Origin: Mucilaginibacter dorajii
Lineage (GTDB): Bacteria > Bacteroidota > Bacteroidia > Sphingobacteriales > Sphingobacteriaceae
Assembly (NCBI RefSeq): GCF_024808255.1
Contig: NZ_JANTYS010000001.1
Span: 523,618-587,617, forward strand
Direction of reading: 5' to 3'
Length of the DNA: 64,000 nt
Part shown: in pieces, positions 62,801 through 64,000 of the stretch
Numbering within the stretch: position 1 is the stretch's first letter
Layout of the letters: every line of letters starts with the position of its first letter
Notes under the pieces: model-generated
Told to the model about the DNA's origin: nothing
What the model saw: the letters and a program-made list of their open reading frames with translations, nothing else
The model's database searches: none
Translations under genes and position numbers: made by a program

Positions 62801-62928
62801 TTGTCGCTAAGTCCGTCTTTTTCGCTTATGTGGTAAAAAAGTAATTTTGATTTACTTACCTGCGCGTAAAGTGTACCCGCTAAAAACAGGAAAAGAAAAA
62901 GTAGTGATATAGGCTTTTTTACAGGCAA
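59869..62928 (-). CDS. Propeller-sensor histidine kinase (Reg_prop, Y_Y_Y, LytS-type His_kinase)
   Basis: 1,019 residues, signal peptide or anchor (about 1-22). A large periplasmic region of beta-propeller repeats (about 30-690, with units such as GLSDNLVSCFFQDSKGMMWMGTSYGLNSFDG and DNRGNLWIATKTGLVVFNMTTHAFNQY) is followed by a Y_Y_Y domain (about 695-770), one membrane helix (WWFEIIFWSVVGISLFLII) and a LytS-type kinase domain with RAQMNPHFIFNALNSIQ and an ATP-binding site (QIEDNGIGRERS). It lacks a fused regulator, so it signals to the LytTR protein directly downstream. Such propeller sensors often detect oligosaccharides or cell-wall fragments; the ligand is not known. Confidence 0.95.
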   Translation of the reverse strand: MPVKKPISLLFLFLFLAGTLYAQVSKSKLLFYHISEKDGLSDNLVSCFFQDSKGMMWMGTSYGLNSFDGSVINTWQTDNATGDDRLKSNQINDITEDGQHVIWMATAEGLSSLDPATNSIHTYQSSYNNVMRSLSREGNKLWIATGGGILEFDIAGKSFKHYMNNTDDHREFVNFDNDVNSLTIDSKKRLWLATVNGVWMFDREKQTFEQYDDVKNDTEFDGMANTIFEDHKGRIWVGCWSKGVKQIIPQTRQVLNYSTIKGAPTHVMSMVEQETNDNHYAMWISDNLTQFKEPLDKFEHNDLKPIVEAASLDPRCLYVSRDNLLWISTVKGIYMLDPTRQLFKHHFVNTQPNITNQEPAIYYRDDKLWVGGDKNLTLVVYDDAFNVIKNYTGAIRALGNEYAMDAAAVLNIVPYGKDELLISTSAGILKLNLPADKLSVLCHKVNETGQYPYNFINNIFVNNGKIWAFPWRRGIWEYDPKTKKFSALVVKMPDSNDQPKGVNIADAVTDDRGNVWLADMDYGLIKYTPATKKFERFIDGNITPYSRALNIDYIKGKLWVVDNTSVVAIDPKSNLSESWPLPAGMNKFIYEYSVDNRGNLWIATKTGLVVFNMTTHAFNQYTEEDGLINNDMNGNLRILPKGNMLYIGENYFTSFNPTELLRKPSKKSLLLSSVNVDEHNITATLQQPYIVPAGSRKIIFNWALLNYTNPLQNRYYGKLDKIDKDWNYVGNKGSINYNSLPAGTYTFSYKAATSDGLVSAEKHLIFIVKPPFWKSWWFEIIFWSVVGISLFLIIRNERRRERKKAAIKLQLSDLEMRALRAQMNPHFIFNALNSIQECIVSKNTKAAYTYLSSFSKLVRMILENSEKQFITLEAEIETLRLYLSLEKLRFNDDFEFDIQTDANIHPSFIRIPTMIIQPFAENALWHGLIHKKGDKKLTISFIQEKGILLCQIEDNGIGRERSAEFKTINGTQKQSMGIKITEERLALLQNEAAIKIDDLGSVNGQASGTKITISIPLQF

Positions 62929-63296
62929 GGGGCAAAGTTTAGGAAAGGGTTAGTTTTAAATATTGCTTTAAAAGTAGCACAATATATGGTTTGAAAATAA
63001 AAATTTATTTTCATTGGGTTGAGCAGTAGTAATTTAAGCGGTTGGGATGGGTGTAAAAAATAAATACGAACCCATCATATAAGCAATACCCAATTAGAGA
63101 TTTATGGGGATGAGCACCGTATTGACAAGGTTGGTTATTTTTGTTAATAACGCGTTTAAGCACGCGCCAGATTTGTTTCAAATCTGCCTGGTTATAAGGT
63201 AATAAGGAGAATGACCTTACAAAGGAGCCATAAACCCTTAGGTTGAAGGCTGGCCTTTCCGATTTGAGAGGCCAGCTTTCAAGTATAATAATACTA
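62929..63296. other. 368-bp spacer upstream of the sensor kinase
   Basis: It contains a short repeat (CAGATTTGTTTCAAATCTG, about 63168-63186) and a hairpin GCTGGCCT/AGGCCAGC (63249-63276) that lies 20 bp past the stop of the - strand gene at 63297 and probably terminates it. No gene is seen. The kinase promoter should lie just right of 62928 but was not identified. Confidence 0.5.
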
Positions 63297-63812
63297 TTAA
63301 AAGTCGTGATCCACCGCCGATAAGATCACTCCATTATGCGCATTGACCACACCGTTGGCGAAGCCATTATTATCTACAAACATTTTCTCGTTCTCGATCA
63401 TAAAATGTGTGCTGCCCACTTTAAAATTGCCTTTTATGGTGAGTACCTTATCAGGCCGCTGTACGTGGATCTCGTTGAGGATGTGGCTAGATAAGCCATG
63501 AAACTCATGTTCATCAAGCTGGTAAACATCCAATACCGGCTCCTCGTGGCCATTTTGATATACTTTAATGCGATTGCTTGTCGTCTCGGCACGCACATCC
63601 ATGCGGCCCTCAATCACGTTGTTTGTAACGTGTACAATGCCGCCATCTAAAGTGGATATGGTTGCATTAATGCAAAGCGAAGTATGCTCGTTTTGATTGT
63701 TGTTAAATGACAGGATCCTTAAAAATTCTGTGCTGTTATCACCATCACTTAAAGTAAGCGTATTCTGCTCGCTCAAAAATATGGTGGTGCCAAAAATGAA
63801 TGCATGTTTCAT
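63297..63812 (-). CDS. Small hypothetical protein
   Basis: 171 residues from ATG 63812 (a longer frame begins at 63860). No clear signal peptide; the start MKHAFIFGTTIFLSEQNTLTLSDGDNSTEFLRIL is followed by alternating beta-strand patterns (GGIVHVTNNVIEGRMDVRAETTSNRIKVYQNG, DKVLTIKGNFKVGSTHFMIENEKMFVDNNGFANGVVNAHNGVILSAVDH), suggesting a small beta-helix or beta-solenoid. No family recognised. A hairpin follows the stop. Confidence 0.65.
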   Translation of the reverse strand: MKHAFIFGTTIFLSEQNTLTLSDGDNSTEFLRILSFNNNQNEHTSLCINATISTLDGGIVHVTNNVIEGRMDVRAETTSNRIKVYQNGHEEPVLDVYQLDEHEFHGLSSHILNEIHVQRPDKVLTIKGNFKVGSTHFMIENEKMFVDNNGFANGVVNAHNGVILSAVDHDF

Positions 63813-63905
63813 AATCTTACGTGTTGGTTTAATTATTATTAAGAAGCCGCAAAAACACAAAAGGTTTTATTTATTACGCATTGTTACAAAACAATAAACA
63901 ACAAA

Positions 63906-63941
63906 GAGGCTGTATCATAAATCATGATCAGCCTCTTTTTT
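63906..63941. terminator. Hairpin with T-run near the right edge
   Basis: GAGGCTG/CAGCCTC arms (63906-63912 and 63929-63935) with a T-run on the + side and an AAA tract on the - side; it could stop transcription entering from beyond the right edge. Confidence 0.6.
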
Positions 63942-64000
63942 ATTACTAATGTTTTATTGCTGTAAATTCAAATATCTATTTATTGTTTAATTTGTTTTAA

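Overview
The window looks like chromosomal DNA of a soil- or plant-associated Bacteroidota, most likely Sphingobacteriaceae close to Mucilaginibacter (an inference, no search was run). Pointers are SusC/SusD pairs, SCxxC-type lipoboxes, A-rich leaders without Shine-Dalgarno sequences, TAnnTTT-type promoter elements, a type B type-IX-secretion C-terminal domain with a PorP/SprF partner, LytTR and NarL two-component systems, and many palindromic interspersed repeats. I saw no rRNA, tRNA, CRISPR array or intact insertion sequence.

Region 1 (1-25717, + strand) is a polysaccharide utilization locus for a fucosylated, alpha-galactosylated and probably O-acetylated glycan. It holds the end of a sodium/sugar symporter, an exported RhaM-family mutarotase, a SusC/SusD pair, two DUF5000-type surface lipoproteins, then GH95, GH110, a two-domain esterase, GH29, a second GH95, a clan GH-D enzyme and GH36. 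The parts imply deacetylation, removal of terminal L-fucose and alpha-galactose, mutarotation and uptake of the free sugar. Two transcripts (SusC and the esterase-led group) share an identically spaced promoter/operator module. A TonB-receptor-like outer-membrane protein follows (25964-28759).

Region 2 (28905-31575, - strand) encodes a lipoprotein, a membrane protein, a HisKA_3 sensor kinase and a NarL-type regulator in one transcript. Region 3 (32024-42480, + strand) encodes a tail-collar (MdpB-like) protein, a stand-alone formyltransferase, a 2,551-residue repeat adhesin with a type B T9SS signal, and its PorP/SprF partner.

Region 4 (42632-48848, + strand) is the most unusual part: a hypothetical protein, a DyP-type haem peroxidase, a VioB/ferritin-like protein with an eight-cysteine C-terminal segment, a DUF692 multinuclear non-haem iron oxygenase (MNIO) and a DUF2063 partner overlapping it by 8 bp. 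MNIO/DUF2063 pairs modify cysteines in ribosomal peptides; here the only obvious cysteine-rich candidate substrate is fused to a large metalloprotein.

Region 5 (49244-63812, - strand) holds a run of secreted proteins (one with a ricin-type lectin domain) behind an HTTM membrane protein, small lipoproteins, an OmpA-family protein, a LytTR regulator with its propeller-type sensor kinase, and a small hypothetical gene. Spacers here and in region 1 carry several palindromic repeats, including a 235-bp nested inverted-repeat (MITE-like) element at 55869-56103.
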